In this document: positions 1 to 9,850 of the stretch, one piece after another
Layout of the letters: each line of letters opens with the position of its first letter
How positions within the stretch are numbered: position 1 is the stretch's first letter
Assembly (NCBI GenBank): GCA_005406025.1
Contig: BGZK01002037.1
Location: forward strand, 1-64,000
Length of the DNA stretch: 64,000 bases
Direction of reading: 5' to 3'
From: Eumeta japonica
Lineage: Eukaryota > Arthropoda > Insecta > Lepidoptera > Psychidae
Notes under the pieces: model-generated
The model's input: the letters and a program-made list of their open reading frames with translations, nothing else
Database searches by the model: none
Told to the model about the DNA's origin: nothing
Position numbers and translations under genes: made by a program

Positions 1-1262
1 TAATTGAAATTCTATGTATGCATTTATTTATTTGTTGTAATTTTAAAATTGTATAACAATTGGCATTCTTAAACCTTATTTCTTTTCATATAGGATATAA
101 CGTATGTGTTTGCATTAATGTAAAATGTAGGCGAAAGTAACTGTATATCAAAATATCATTTAAAAACAGAGACACAAATAAATTTAAATAAGAATATTTA
201 TTTGATTTGAACTAGTTTAATTGAATCCTATGAAGTAGAACAGCAGTAATACTTGTTTTTGGTGAAATAAAATGACCTTCGAATATCGATAATAAATGAC
301 AATGAATTAAAGCCGGCAAAATATGACAACTACCGACCCTCAAATAGTAATACCTCATGATGATTTTGTAAAATCCTAAGCCTTCACGATTCTATTAAAG
401 CACCTCATGTAATCTATCAAATGACAAGTATATGATATGAACATGTTTCCTTTTAGAATAGTGTTGTGACCACAGAACACCCCAACGAAATGAAATACAG
501 CCGGTTCATAATAGTGTCCCGCTGTAAATGAAATCGAGTAAATCGTTTCTTTAGTGTTCAATACCGACGGGCGTTTGTCACTTGAGTGTCAATCTCCCCA
601 CCGCGTCCCCTTTACTAAAAGATTGTTTGACGCGGAAGGCCGAGATTCGGGACATGAAATGGAACCGTGATTGTAAGAGCGGATTGTTGCACAACAAATT
701 TAGGATGAAACTTTTCATCCTTGTACTTACAATCATTGTAAAAATGTGTATGAAATTCTTTTTTAACAAAAAATCTCACCTATTAATGCACAGAAATTAT
801 AAGTGAGATCAGAGTTTACGAAAAAAGAGAAATTTAAAAGTCTTTAAATACGATGGCCACTATAAGCAGAAACGAAGTTATAAGGAAATATGTATAAACC
901 TTTATATCTATTGTCAATGGTAATCTAAAATAATATGAATAAATATTTCGAACTTTTATCAATGATAATTAATAATAATATGTATTAATGTCTACAACCA
1001 TTGTGAATAGCAATCACAAATTGATTATGATGCAATATTGTTACAAAATGACCCAATTGAGAATTTAAAGATCGAGATGAAATAAAAATGAAAACACGCA
1101 GACGCGTTTTTATATTCAATATTCTATAGTATTCAATATACAGTTGTATATGGTGAAACTAGAGTTACAATAAATTGTTACGGAACAACTTGATCGTTTG
1201 CAATTTGGTTTGTAAACACACGGAACGTAGAAATAACATTCGCTCGTAAGCGCCCGAATTCC

Positions 1263-1264
<2 letters not shown>
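1..1264. other. AT-rich non-coding DNA
   Basis: No gene, RNA or repeat is recognised. The open frames present are short and have no recognisable motif. A slightly GC-richer stretch (about 560-690) has no coding signature. Confidence 0.5.

Positions 1265-1294
<30 letters not shown>
1265..1294. repeat. (TA)n microsatellite
   Basis: An uninterrupted run of 15 TA dinucleotides is visible. Nothing coding lies beside it. Confidence 0.97.
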
Positions 1295-1297
<3 letters not shown>

Positions 1298-2150
1298 CTC
1301 AACTAATTGTCTAGAATGTTCTCCAAATATAATTATTCCAAATAATTATCTAAAACAAACAGTTCATAAAAACTTTCACGTCTTACATAAAAAATATAAG
1401 ATTTATTACATCCTCGGAAAGTCCATCGCAAAAAAATTCATTTCACATAAACATGCCTGGAAAGTGGGGACAGAGGGGAAGCCATGGGGTGTGCGGAGAA
1501 GCCAGGAAGGATTGCATGCATTTCCTGAGGATGTGTCTGTTGATTTAGCGTGAAACGTACGAAAAAATAACACTACAAGTATTTAGCGGACTGAGATAAA
1601 TAAAATACTAACACTTACTTCGCTTTTCGATATCCGTCAAATCAATATTCAATTAATTGTATAGGGATTCGTAATGGAAGAACAGATTCAAGGGTCAACA
1701 GTGAATTGCATGCTGCATGCAATACATGTTGAAGGCAAGAGTCTGTTTGTACATGTCATTGGTTTTAAAAACATTGTTATCTCTCAGACTAAGCCATAAG
1801 CAATAAGTAAGCCTGTTTCTCATTTATTTAGCTTTTTTATTAATATATCAGAACCACTTTGACAGGTATTCTATAAAATATCCGTATGAATAAGATATTC
1901 TACTTTAAGAAAGATTATTCAAGCACTAAATTGTTTTAAAGCAAAACGGGGAATCGGCCGTGCCATTTGCAGATAACCTCTTGACATGGGTCCCTTTTGG
2001 ATTTGAACATCCCGAAAAAACTGGAAATGGATAAGTTAGGTGGGCGGTTCGGGATAGGCTGCCAATGTACAATATAATTATTATATATTGGGGTATTTGA
2101 GGTCTCACATGATAATATTAATCAGGCGAACATTAAGTTGACGATGTTTT
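1295..2150. other. AT-rich non-coding DNA
   Basis: No gene or repeat is recognised here. The minus-strand frame at 1926-2108 shows no family signature and is treated as chance. Confidence 0.5.
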
Positions 2151-2154
2151 AATT

Positions 2155-2302
2155 TACAGTACTTGAGCAACTGAGCTTTGTTAAACCTCTTTTGAGTTTG
2201 CCGTGAGAAAATAATAACTTCCCACGAGAAAAGTTGCTTGTGTTCATTTCCAACACATACATATTTAGATACATAACATACATTTATAGTGTCATTTGTA
2301 GT
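2155..2302 (+). repeat. Interspersed repeat, 'CTTGGGCA..GAGCTTT' family, copy 1
   Basis: This stretch aligns by eye along about 150 bp with the reverse complement of 16895-17045. Shared blocks are 'TTGCCGTG.GAAAAT.ATAACT', 'AGTTGCTT.TGTTCATTTCC', 'ATATTTAGATACATAACATAC' and 'TAGTGTCAT.TGTAGTTTA'. A more diverged copy lies at 21955-22125. It is non-coding and its class is not known to me; similar text is common in lepidopteran genomes. Confidence 0.75.
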
Positions 2303-3294
2303 TTATTTGTTGACTAGCGGTCACTCGCCCGCTTCGCTGGGCGTAAATTTAAATTGCGCTATTTTTTATTATTCAAATGTGTCCCCGCTATTGCTGCCGT
2401 AGACATAGTTTATAATGAATTCCTTCTAATTCTATATCGGCCGAATTAGCTGTTAATTCTGCTTCGGATCACGGTCTTATTCTCGATGTATAATAATATT
2501 AAAAAATTGTTTAACTTACTTGTCCAAGTTTAATAAGCATGCCCAATATTTTATCTTCATCGCGGGCCATAATAAAATGTTGATAGCCATCATCATTTAA
2601 AATATTAAATTCCGGGAGTGAATAAAAAGTCTACATAGCCAGAAATGTGGATAACTCGACCGTGGAAGCTATTGTACATGAATGATGTAATCATAGGTAA
2701 AAGAAGGCATGAAATAAATATGATAAGTATAAGTAAATTGTAAATTATTCAAAATAAACTATTAAAATGTTTTTATAGTTATCAGGATGTTATTCTTTAT
2801 AACTATGGAATAAACAAAGTGAATGGGAATGATTATTCTGTTTTTTCGGCACAGCAAGAATTCGAATGTCGTCATCTTCTTCATGGAAGAGTAAGATCTT
2901 CATTTCAAATGGAGAAAATTATACCCAATCGAGTATTTATTTTTATTTATATTTATATCTTTAATAATAAAAATAAAAATAAAAATGAGTTTCTTTTCTT
3001 CTTTACGTCTTCATTGCTACTGATACCATTATTGAGCTCGAAATATCGTTTGAAGATTTAGAGATTAATGATCATATTTATTTTTTTAATTTTTCTTTGG
3101 TCAACTTTCGTCAAATTACACTTTATAATTATTATCTAACTTCAGAAGTCACCAACCAATAATTCGAATATTTGGAAGTTGAATCTGAGAAAGACGATAA
3201 TTAATTAACTTAATTGATATTATTATCATTTTTTTATTATTATAGTTAATACTTAATTAATGATTAAAAATTATAATTAATCATTAATGTATGA

Positions 3295-3525
3295 GGAGCT
3301 GAGTTTCAAAAGGGTATTTTTTTTAGTAGGGATAAAATACTTATTATTTTCAAAAAAAAATTTTATTACGTTTTTTTTTAATTTAAATGCATAATGCTTT
3401 CCTGCATTAAACCGTAATTTAATTTTCATATGAAAAACTTCGTAGTTCTTAAGTAATCAATTTTAAAATTTAAAAAAGTACCCTTTCGATTTGTAAAAGA
3501 AAATACCCTTTTGAAACTCAGCTCC
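3295..3525. mobile_element. 231-bp element with perfect 26-bp terminal inverted repeats
   Basis: The left arm (3295-3320, starting GGAGCTGAGTTTCAAAAGGG) is the exact reverse complement of the right arm (3500-3525, ending CTTTTGAAACTCAGCTCC). The interior is AT-rich with no open frame, so a non-autonomous foldback or MITE-like element is likely. I see no convincing target-site duplication. The flanks are AT palindromes of the TTAATGATTAA / TTAATCATTAA type (about 3258-3287). The perfect arms suggest it is younger than its surroundings. Confidence 0.75.
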
Positions 3526-3588
3526 CCAATTAATAATTAATAAGAAATAATAAATTATATTAATTTTAGCAATTATTTTATTACAATA

Positions 3589-3659
3589 ACACACACACGC
3601 ACACACAGACGCAAACAGACACACAACATAAAACACACACAAACACACATAAACACAAA
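3589..3659. repeat. Impure (CA)n microsatellite
   Basis: CA repeats are mixed with CAGA, CGCA and CAAA. On the minus strand this gives a Cys/Val-rich open frame that is a by-product of the repeat. Confidence 0.9.
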
Positions 3660-4214
3660 TGAATATGGTTACTAGTAAAGAAATACGTAATTAACGATTT
3701 GAAATTTATAATTATAAGATACCGTAGAGTTAACCGATCTTATATATAGCGTAACATTTGCGCCATCACATGTTCTTGGTGTATACCAATTTTCATCAAG
3801 ATTGGTCAAGCCGTTCTTGAGTTATAAGAAGACATACAGACAGACAGACAGAACCAATAGATTTATATAGTGGTATAGATGAGAACCAATAATATAGCAA
3901 CAAGGCAAACATCTCAAACTTCTACTAAATGGCGCGTTTAAAATTTGTTTGTCTCGTATTTCCAAGAAAAACATCTATATACATATAAATCAAATCAAAA
4001 AGAAAACTATTGTATATCGAATTTCATTTATTTAATATTAATTTACCTAAAGTAGGCTTAATGTAAAACTTATCCCGGTCTGACGCACTATGCATCGGCA
4101 AAGCGATTGTGCTGACGTCACGTCAAATCTTCAAAGAAAAATCGTTAGCAAGATCGTTCGATGTACACGAAGATTGGACTGTCGTTGTCGAGTTTTATCG
4201 CCCCATACAAACTT

Positions 4215-4325
4215 AACATGAAGGAGTGTCTAATTTAACTTAAAAACTTATAGGCCAATTCGACCGTACCGTTCGTTCGAACCTTTTGGTTCCAAGGCGA
4301 CCGTCTTAACCACTGAGCGAGATGG
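4215..4325 (-). mobile_element. tRNA-derived SINE, copy 1
   Basis: Read on the minus strand, this has a pol III A-box-like 'TCGCTCAGTGGTTAAGACGG' and a B-box-like 'GGTTCGAAC' about 26 nt further on. A SINE-specific body follows: 'GTCGAATTGGCCTATAAG', then TTTTTAAGTTAAATTAGACACTCC. The same order recurs at 19308-19430 and 33325-33430, both on the plus strand. It does not fold as an intact tRNA and the A-B distance is short, so it is a retroposon and not a tRNA gene. Confidence 0.7.
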
Positions 4326-5040
4326 AAAACAGAATTTTAGCGGGAAAATCCGTTTTACCGCTGCATGTAAAGCGGTCAGCTGGATATAGCTATCTGTGCG
4401 TCGCGAGCGGTAACTCGGGCGTGTCTGCCCGTCAGCCGTCGGCCGCGGGTCAGCCGCGCGGTCAAACGGCACCTAATGAATTCGGGCAACTACTTCTCTA
4501 TATATTGCCCCGAATGGTTTCCGATGAGAAAATGGAATGAGCGCTCACGAAACACAACGGAGAGGAACTTCGGTTATCTTTCGTTTTGTCTGGATTATTT
4601 ATTGCTTCTATCCGTAGACTACTGCTAAATAATCCATGTCTATTGGAATTCTGTTTATATTTTAATGGAAACCCAATTAAATCAAATTGAGTGCTATACT
4701 GCATATCTGGTCTCATTTTGACCAAACTTACTCTAAAAAGTTTATACATCACGAGATATGTGTATGACATCATTAATAAAATATCTATCAAATAAATATG
4801 AAAACCATTACTAACCCCCATTAATTACCTACATATATTATTTAATTATGATTCCGCCAAAGGATCTCATATACAAACAACAAAGTTATAAATTTTCAGA
4901 TGAATATAATATAAAAATTTCTTTATCATTTTTATAAATTCAATTTCTTTTTGTAGCGCATACCCTAACTATCCTCATTAATTGTTAAAACAGTTTTTTA
5001 TAACTTATTGTAAAATACTGTTTTAACGATTATGTATTAT
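4326..5040. other. Unique non-coding DNA with a GC-rich patch
   Basis: The segment about 4380-4475 is unusually GC-rich for this window, with many CpG (CGCGAGCGG, GCCGCGGGTCAGCCGCGCGG). No promoter or exon can be argued from it. The 107-codon minus frame at 4498-4821 resembles no family I know. Confidence 0.4.
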
Positions 5041-5074
5041 ACACAGTCAGAGAGATGTGCAGTGTTTCGATCAC

Positions 5075-5204
5075 TCCACATCACATACCGCAACAGATTA
5101 CCGTATTTAGTAAAAAGACAGCTTATCTCATCTTGTACGCAAAATGTCACAATAACTCAACATCACATACCACAATAGATTACCGTACCTAGTATGGAAC
5201 ACCG
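5075..5204 (+). repeat. ~80-bp tandem repeat, left part (target of viral insertion)
   Basis: 'CATCACATACCGCAACAGAT' at about 5079 recurs as 'CATCACATACCACAATAGAT' at 5161, about 80 bp later, each followed by TACCGTA. Related text (TGTCACAATAA, AATACCGCAACAGA, TGGAACACCGTAACAG) resumes at 7742-8100, beyond the viral element. The array was therefore apparently a single tract before the insertion. Confidence 0.75.
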
Positions 5205-5295
5205 TTTTTTTTTATTACAGCTTTATGTATTAATTACTACTTAATTGTTACACTACATTTTTCATATTTATAGTTAAGCCGATTGCTTTAAGTGT

Positions 5296-6000
5296 TTACT
5301 TTTTATATTTACTTTTGAAAATTGTAAATATTCGAATGGCCATTTTTGCATTGTTGCCCTTTATTTTGTTTTCGCTGGCAGCCACAGCCCTTCTAATGCA
5401 TCTGCCGATTGCGTCTTCATCGTCGTCTGTGTAGTACGCACTACTGACGGTGTGACGCGTCATTGCCACCACGGCGTGTGATACATGGTCGTGTAATTTA
5501 TTTTTCGCCGCGATCCGCATGATGAGGGTTCCTTCAGACGTCAGGCCCTGTGCTTCGTCGATAGTCAGGACACGTGTCCCTTTTCCCTTTCCGAATGTCT
5601 GGATGATAAGGGATTCTTTCTCTACCTGTGTATATGTTAGGTAAAAAATGTTTGGGAGATCTTTGGGGATGTTCGCGTCACTGTATGTCTCCAGCCGCAA
5701 TGACTGGACCCAAATCTTCGATGAGTATACACCACTATATACCTCGTTAAGGGTTAATGCTACATCCATCGGATTTCTGTAGGTTAATAGCAGTTCTTTC
5801 GTGACCGTTGTTACCAGGTTTCGTCGAATGTACTGCATTTCAAAGAAGTTCAAACTGTCGATTAAGGAGAATTGGTTAACATCGTCTATCAGAAGGATCT
5901 CTTTTGCACCCGTGAGCCATGTTGCCATTACAAGGGCTCCAATGTGTCTCATGAAGGCTTCATATACGTCGAACGCAGTTCCTTGGTCCCCGGAAGCCAT
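5296..6000 (-). pseudogene. Viral SF1 helicase, C-terminal part (endogenous viral fragment)
   Basis: An open frame of 234 codons carries the C-terminal helicase motifs of alphavirus-like replicases. Walker B 'LLIDDVNQ' is at residues 36-43, a TYRNPMDV block at 73-80, motif V 'TIDEAQGLT' at 146-154, and motif VI 'AVVAMTRHT' at 176-184 followed by a YYTDDD segment. In the family these bind and hydrolyse NTP and unwind RNA during viral replication. The ATG at 6000 is not the true start: homology continues in another frame upstream (5960-6322), so a single-base frame change lies near 5998. The frame is long for a dead copy, which suggests a fairly recent or slowly decaying insertion. Confidence 0.85.
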
Positions 6001-6322
6001 TCACCGAGACCGTTCTCACTTTGCTACTTGCGCCGGCTCCCAGTCGGCAAGCAAGCTTCCCCTTGAAGTCTCTTGCTACTTCTCGCGTTGTGGTGATGAC
6101 TACGTCCCTCCCTAATTCGAAGTGCTTCACGATCCATGTTGTTTTATCGCAGCCTGAGACTCCATTGACCCATGTTATATCGGGCACGACCCAGTTTTCC
6201 CAGGTGTCACTGGAAGCTTTACGTTTGGTGACGGTCTTTACCATCTCCAAGATTCGCTCCTCCAGCGCAACCCTCATGCATCGAGCAGTAACACTATCGG
6301 GTCTTAAAAGGGAATGATGCAT
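5960..6322 (-). pseudogene. Viral SF1 helicase, N-terminal part with altered Walker A
   Basis: An open frame of 120 codons. The Walker A (motif I) region 'VNGVSGCDKTTWI' is at residues 52-64. In the family this loop normally reads G-x-x-G-x-G-K-[ST]; here the Gly before the catalytic Lys is Asp, a change expected to harm phosphate binding. 'VVITTTREVARDF' (74-86) matches the conserved stretch that follows motif I. The last residues (about 108-120) are out of frame and belong to the next fragment's DNA. The frame also breaks at its start, overlapping the fragment at 6304-6516. Confidence 0.8.
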
Positions 6323-6640
6323 TTTGGTCTTTCTGTACGGTCCGTCTGTTCCTCATCAAGACCCACCAGGCCATTTTTTGCATTGTAGGCCGCCATATGT
6401 ATAATATTCATTTTTCCTCTCAGGATTGTTTGAGAGTCGTTGTCATCTATGGCAGCCTCCGCATTTTCAAGCGCAGCCGTCAGCCGTGCCTCAGATTTTT
6501 CTTGGCACAACCTCAATATCCCTTCGTACGTGACTTTGTAGACTTTTAGTTGCTGAGGTAAGTGCTATGAACTCTGAGAATGCATTCGAGTAGTGGTCTC
6601 GTGATCGCCTTACAGGAACTGGGGCCGGCGGATCGACCTC
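6304..6640 (-). pseudogene. Replicase linker region between methyltransferase and helicase
   Basis: In viral orientation, an Ala/Glu-rich frame (6516-6304, including 'RLTAALENAEAAIDDND') runs into the helicase start. Upstream, a different frame (about 6540-6640) reads proline-rich then 'NAFSEFIALTSATKSL'. These fit a poorly conserved spacer with a frame break near 6540. There is no catalytic motif; assignment rests only on position between the two recognised domains. Confidence 0.5.
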
Positions 6641-6769
6641 TCAGTTTTGGGCTCTTGTTGGCGCGGTTTTAGGGTTTATTGACACTGTTGGCTTCTTTCC
6701 CTTTGCTTAGCATGTACTTTCTTCCTGCGGGTATTTTGGCCGGGCAAGCTTTTTGCCGCTTTTCCTAGT

Positions 6770-7360
6770 TCACCCTAGAATCCACGAATGCGTCCATAAG
6801 ATTCGAAATTTTCTTGGTGAACTCTCCGCCTGCTGTCCTCCAGCTCCGCTTTCTTGTCTCCGGTTACGCGTTGCTGGAGACGTTGGGAACTTGATAAACC
6901 CTCGTTTGTTATGGAATGCCCCCAGGTAGCGACTATATTGACGGTTTTTATTTAGGTCGCGTTGCAGGAAGTAGTTTAGGTTTTTACCTCGATCCTCATA
7001 CACCACGATCTCGTGAATCCCGGTTGCTTTTATGCATCCCAGTCGGTCCACGACTTCTTCGGTCTGAAAGGACACCGACATCGCATCTACACTTATAGTA
7101 CGAGATGTGATCGCCGTCCGCGAACCCGGGTCCCCCACAGATGACAGCTACGAGCATGCCTGAGTGAAGGGTGTTCTTTCCTCCCAGGAGAATAGCAGGA
7201 TCATTTTATTTTATGTTCTGACTATCCTACACTTCTTGCCTCCGACTTCCACTAAGGATAGTGCATCAAAAGCCTTTGCGCTTCCTGTTCGTTTTGAAAG
7301 TGCTGCCATTCAAGAGAACCACTAGTCTGGGAGAGATTGATATCGAGCAAGGTCCCGTTA
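6770..7360 (-). pseudogene. Viral methyltransferase-guanylyltransferase-like remnant
   Basis: Three frames give successive pieces. About 7360-7255 contains 'NEQEAQRLLMHYP', like the start of the alphavirus-like capping domain. About 7309-7211 contains 'LVEVGGKK', resembling its D/E-x-GG strand. 7138-6770 contains 'SVDAMSVSFQTEEVVDRL', resembling the later conserved block with alternating hydrophobics. Between them, 'GGKNTLHSG' may stand for the His-Ser-Cys block with Cys replaced by Gly. These proteins cap viral RNA at membranes. The resemblance is by eye, with weaker support than the helicase. The region is disrupted by at least two frame changes. Confidence 0.55.
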
Positions 7361-7726
7361 TGCAACAAAAACTTATTCCGAGTTTTTCGCTAGTGCAATG
7401 TATGAAATGAGCTATCGGTTTAAGTCTAAGTCCTAGCCTTCTCTCCTCCCCGCATTTCAGAATTTCTCCTTTTATTCTGATTGTTGTTGGAATAGCCTGG
7501 ATGGTTTACGTTTTGTATGTTTGAATGTGAATTTATGTGCGTTAATGTGCGTGTCTGAGGACTATTGTTTCTCTTGGTTGCGATGCGAAAGATGACTTCT
7601 ATGTATTCGAAAAACAGTAACCTTTTTTGTGGGACTGGCCATGATTGGTACTGCTTCCTAGTTCAAATCTTGTTCTATTATATGTTCAAGTTGAAGGCGA
7701 GCTACAAGAAAACTATATTTTATATA
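7310..7726 (-). other. 5' part of viral insertion, unassigned
   Basis: This lies inside the direct repeats and upstream (in viral sense) of the methyltransferase-like pieces. Its composition is intermediate and its frames are short. No motif is recognised; it may be more decayed methyltransferase. Confidence 0.4.
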
Positions 7727-7741
7727 TAGTATAGAACACCG

Positions 7742-8110
7742 CTTGTGTACTCTTGTATTTTAAGCAGTCATAACCTTACGCGAAATGTCACAATAAATCC
7801 ATATTGCATAACGAAAAATATTATTGTATTTAATCAATAGATCGTCAGATGTATAAATTTATATTTCGAACGGTTAAAGATTTACATAACGTGCTACTAT
7901 AAGTTAGCACAAACACTGCAACAGATCTGTATTCGATTGCTCGTAAAGCTTATTCCGTGTAGGCAAATGGGTGACGCAATAACTCAAATCGAATACCGCA
8001 ACAGAACCGTTCTGTATTTACAAGAACCATAGACAAGAACGTATGAGCTCACCACATCGTGACAAACAGAAATGGAACACCGTAACAGCCGTCTTTGTTG
8101 ACAGTTATTC
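7742..8110 (+). repeat. ~80-bp tandem repeat, right part (continuation beyond viral element)
   Basis: Diverged units resume here: 'CGAAATGTCACAATAAATCC' (about 7780), 'GACGCAATAACTCAAATCG' then AATACCGCAACAGA (about 7973-8005), and 'AAATGGAACACCGTAACAG' (about 8080). They match 5141-5204 in content and order. Confidence 0.65.
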
Positions 8111-8395
8111 ACGAAAGTCAACTTTCATTTGTAGTAAGGTTTTAATGGTATTAAAAGACATGAAATAAACGAAAACAGACAGACAGGCCTCGCAGGGGAC
8201 GGACGGCTGGTGCACAAATATTTACTTTGGCGCTTGATCATAGACTTACGAATTTTCTAAATGGGTCATTATTAAATGAAATTAATAGAAAAAGTTTAAA
8301 ATTATTAGACGTCATATAAATTCTGAACTATAAAAATCAAGAGAACGTAGACCAAAAGATATCTATTTTATGAAAAATAAACAACCAGATTTTTA

Positions 8396-8996
8396 AGGTT
8401 CCGAGTCAAAACGGCAAAAACAAATTCCTTATAGTTTTGTTTCGTCCGTTCGTCCGTCTGTCCGTGTGTCCGTCCATTCGTATGTCACAGGCATTTGATT
8501 AAAAACTACAAGACATATATCGATTAAGTTTATACTGTAGGTGTCTTGTATGAACCGCTACTTAATGATAAGGTTTTTAAGCAATTTTTCTGATTACGTT
8601 AATAATTTCGGAAATAATCGCTCCGAAAGTAGTAAAAATTGTTTCCTTTCTGTTTATTTTCTATACCGTATGTTATAAAATATAAAAAAAAAATAATGAA
8701 GATAGCGCTTAATAAATAATTTTAATAAATATTATTTTGAACATGATTGTATTTACTGTTTTTAAGATATTTCCAAAAAACTGCGCTTCTCAACAAGAAG
8801 ATGTAAGTGCCATGAAGATACGCTCTTTTGCTGATGCACTTTATTTTACACTACTTTAATAGTAATAGTTGACATATCTAGTTATAGGCGACTAAAGTGC
8901 TTATAACTATTCTATGCGGGAAACAAAAAAAAAAGTGTAACAATATATGTGTTTCATTTATTGTGCATTTATTTGCAATAATGGCTTCGGAACCCT
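8396..8996. mobile_element. ~600-bp 'GGTTCCG...CGGAACC' interspersed repeat
   Basis: The left end GGTTCCGAG (8397-8405) and right end TTCGGAACC (8986-8994) are inverted. Inside lie a CCGTCTGTCCGT-rich run (8440-8475) and AT-rich DNA with no open frame. Non-autonomous repeats with this layout are abundant in Lepidoptera. A second, partial copy begins at 24433. The class is uncertain. Confidence 0.6.
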
Positions 8997-8999
8997 ATA

Positions 9000-9532
9000 A
9001 TGAGCATGGTTTGAAATTCTATTGGCTAGTTACTTTCGCATGCTATTGTTAGACGACTACCTATAAATTACATAAAAAATATTCAGAAAATATAACTTCA
9101 CGAAATTTTTTTCGTCACTTTTTTTCTTACTTTTAACATCGATAAGTGTATAACTAAAACATTTCCTTATTCTCTAAAACAAAACATACCTAAGTCTCCA
9201 AAGTAAAAAGTTCAGGATCGTTTTTTAACACTTCTGTATTAAGAAAACATTCCACGTTGCTTACTTGTTTAGAATAGGTAGGCACTAATGTAAGTACATT
9301 CGCCAACTTTTGGGATAATTTAGTTGTCTGTTTTTTTTCTGTTTTATCCGTTTTTTTTTAGTTACGGATCGGAGGTGATATGGGGCTATTCACCTTTGCG
9401 GCTTCACCTAAATGTGGTTAGGTTACGAATTTTCTCAAAACATTTATAATCCTTAAGAACATGGCGCATTCTGATATATGTAACAGACATTGAGCTTACT
9501 ACAGCCACCATATCTTACATAATAAATATAAT
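9000..9532. other. AT-rich non-coding DNA
   Basis: Nothing recognised; several homopolymer T runs (9310-9360). Confidence 0.5.
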
Positions 9533-9533
9533 A

Positions 9534-9555
9534 CATATATATATATATATATATA
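9534..9555. repeat. (AT)n microsatellite
   Basis: A short uninterrupted AT run. Confidence 0.95.
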
Positions 9556-9640
9556 AATTTCTGAATACTGGAATGGAAATTATGTTTCTTTTGGCTAATC
9601 AGGAAGATCTATCGGAGTATATTTTAAGGATATAACAAAT

Positions 9641-9850
9641 AATTCGAATTACGAGTACCAGAATAACATACGCGGCAGGAAGCAGTGCGAAACATTTATT
9701 TTATGACTAATTCAATGTGGGGTTTTCGGATAAAAAAAGGCTCTATTTACCGTTAAAGTTCAACCGAATACCAGGACTGCATACACAGGAAGCAGTAATG
9801 TAATGTATCAAGTCTTAATCGCCCCTATGCTGACGCATAAATGTCTCGAA
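9641..9850 (+). mobile_element. Interspersed repeat, short form (paired with 14.05-14.85 kb)
   Basis: Two blocks sit side by side here: 'GAGTACCAGAATAACATACG' through 'TGTGGGGTTTTCGGATAAAA', then 'CCGTTAAAGTTCAACCGAAT', 'ACCAGGACTGCATACAC' and 'CGCCCCTATGCTGACGCA'. The same blocks occur in the same order at 14072-14160 and 14735-14845, where about 575 bp separate them. Either this copy is an internal-deletion derivative or the other carries an insertion. Confidence 0.75.

Larger units (their letters stand above)
2313..3885 (+). mobile_element. Decayed non-LTR/SINE-type element with nested insertion
   Basis: The left edge 'CTAGCGGTCACTCGCCCGC' resembles the 5' text of a common lepidopteran retroelement group also seen at 38109 and 62568. 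The right edge has 'AAGCCGTTCTTGAGTTATAAG', three CAGA units and 'TTTATATAGTGGTATAGAT', the usual 3' end of such elements. The interior is AT-rich, without an open frame, and holds the 231-bp inverted-repeat element at 3295-3525. Treating both edges as one element is inference; they could be two fragments. Confidence 0.5.
5205..7726 (-). other. Endogenous viral element: partial replicase of an alphavirus-like RNA virus
   Basis: The sense strand is minus. In viral order it holds methyltransferase-like remnants (about 7360-6770), a proline/charged linker (about 6640-6304) and a superfamily 1 helicase (6322-5296), the usual order in virga/nege-like replicases. No polymerase domain follows: the frame ends about 50 codons after helicase motif VI, then about 80 nt of non-coding sequence and nine A (nine T at 5205-5213 on plus). 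Direct repeats TAGTATGGAACACCG (5190-5204) and TAGTATAGAACACCG (7727-7741) bound it. The base composition (moderate GC, many CpG) differs from the AT-rich flanks. Multiple frameshifts and stops show it is not a functional replicase. The viral genus is not determined. Confidence 0.85.

Noticed and set aside
4248..4330. tRNA gene on the minus strand
   Set aside because: The A- and B-box text is present but spacing is short and the cloverleaf arms do not form; two more copies share a non-tRNA body, so it is a SINE.
4498..4821. 107-codon minus frame as a small protein gene
   Set aside because: No recognised family, no splice or promoter support; an open frame of this size can occur by chance.
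5801..6317. Plus-strand frames opposite the helicase
   Set aside because: Shadows of the minus-strand viral helicase frames, which carry the recognised motifs.
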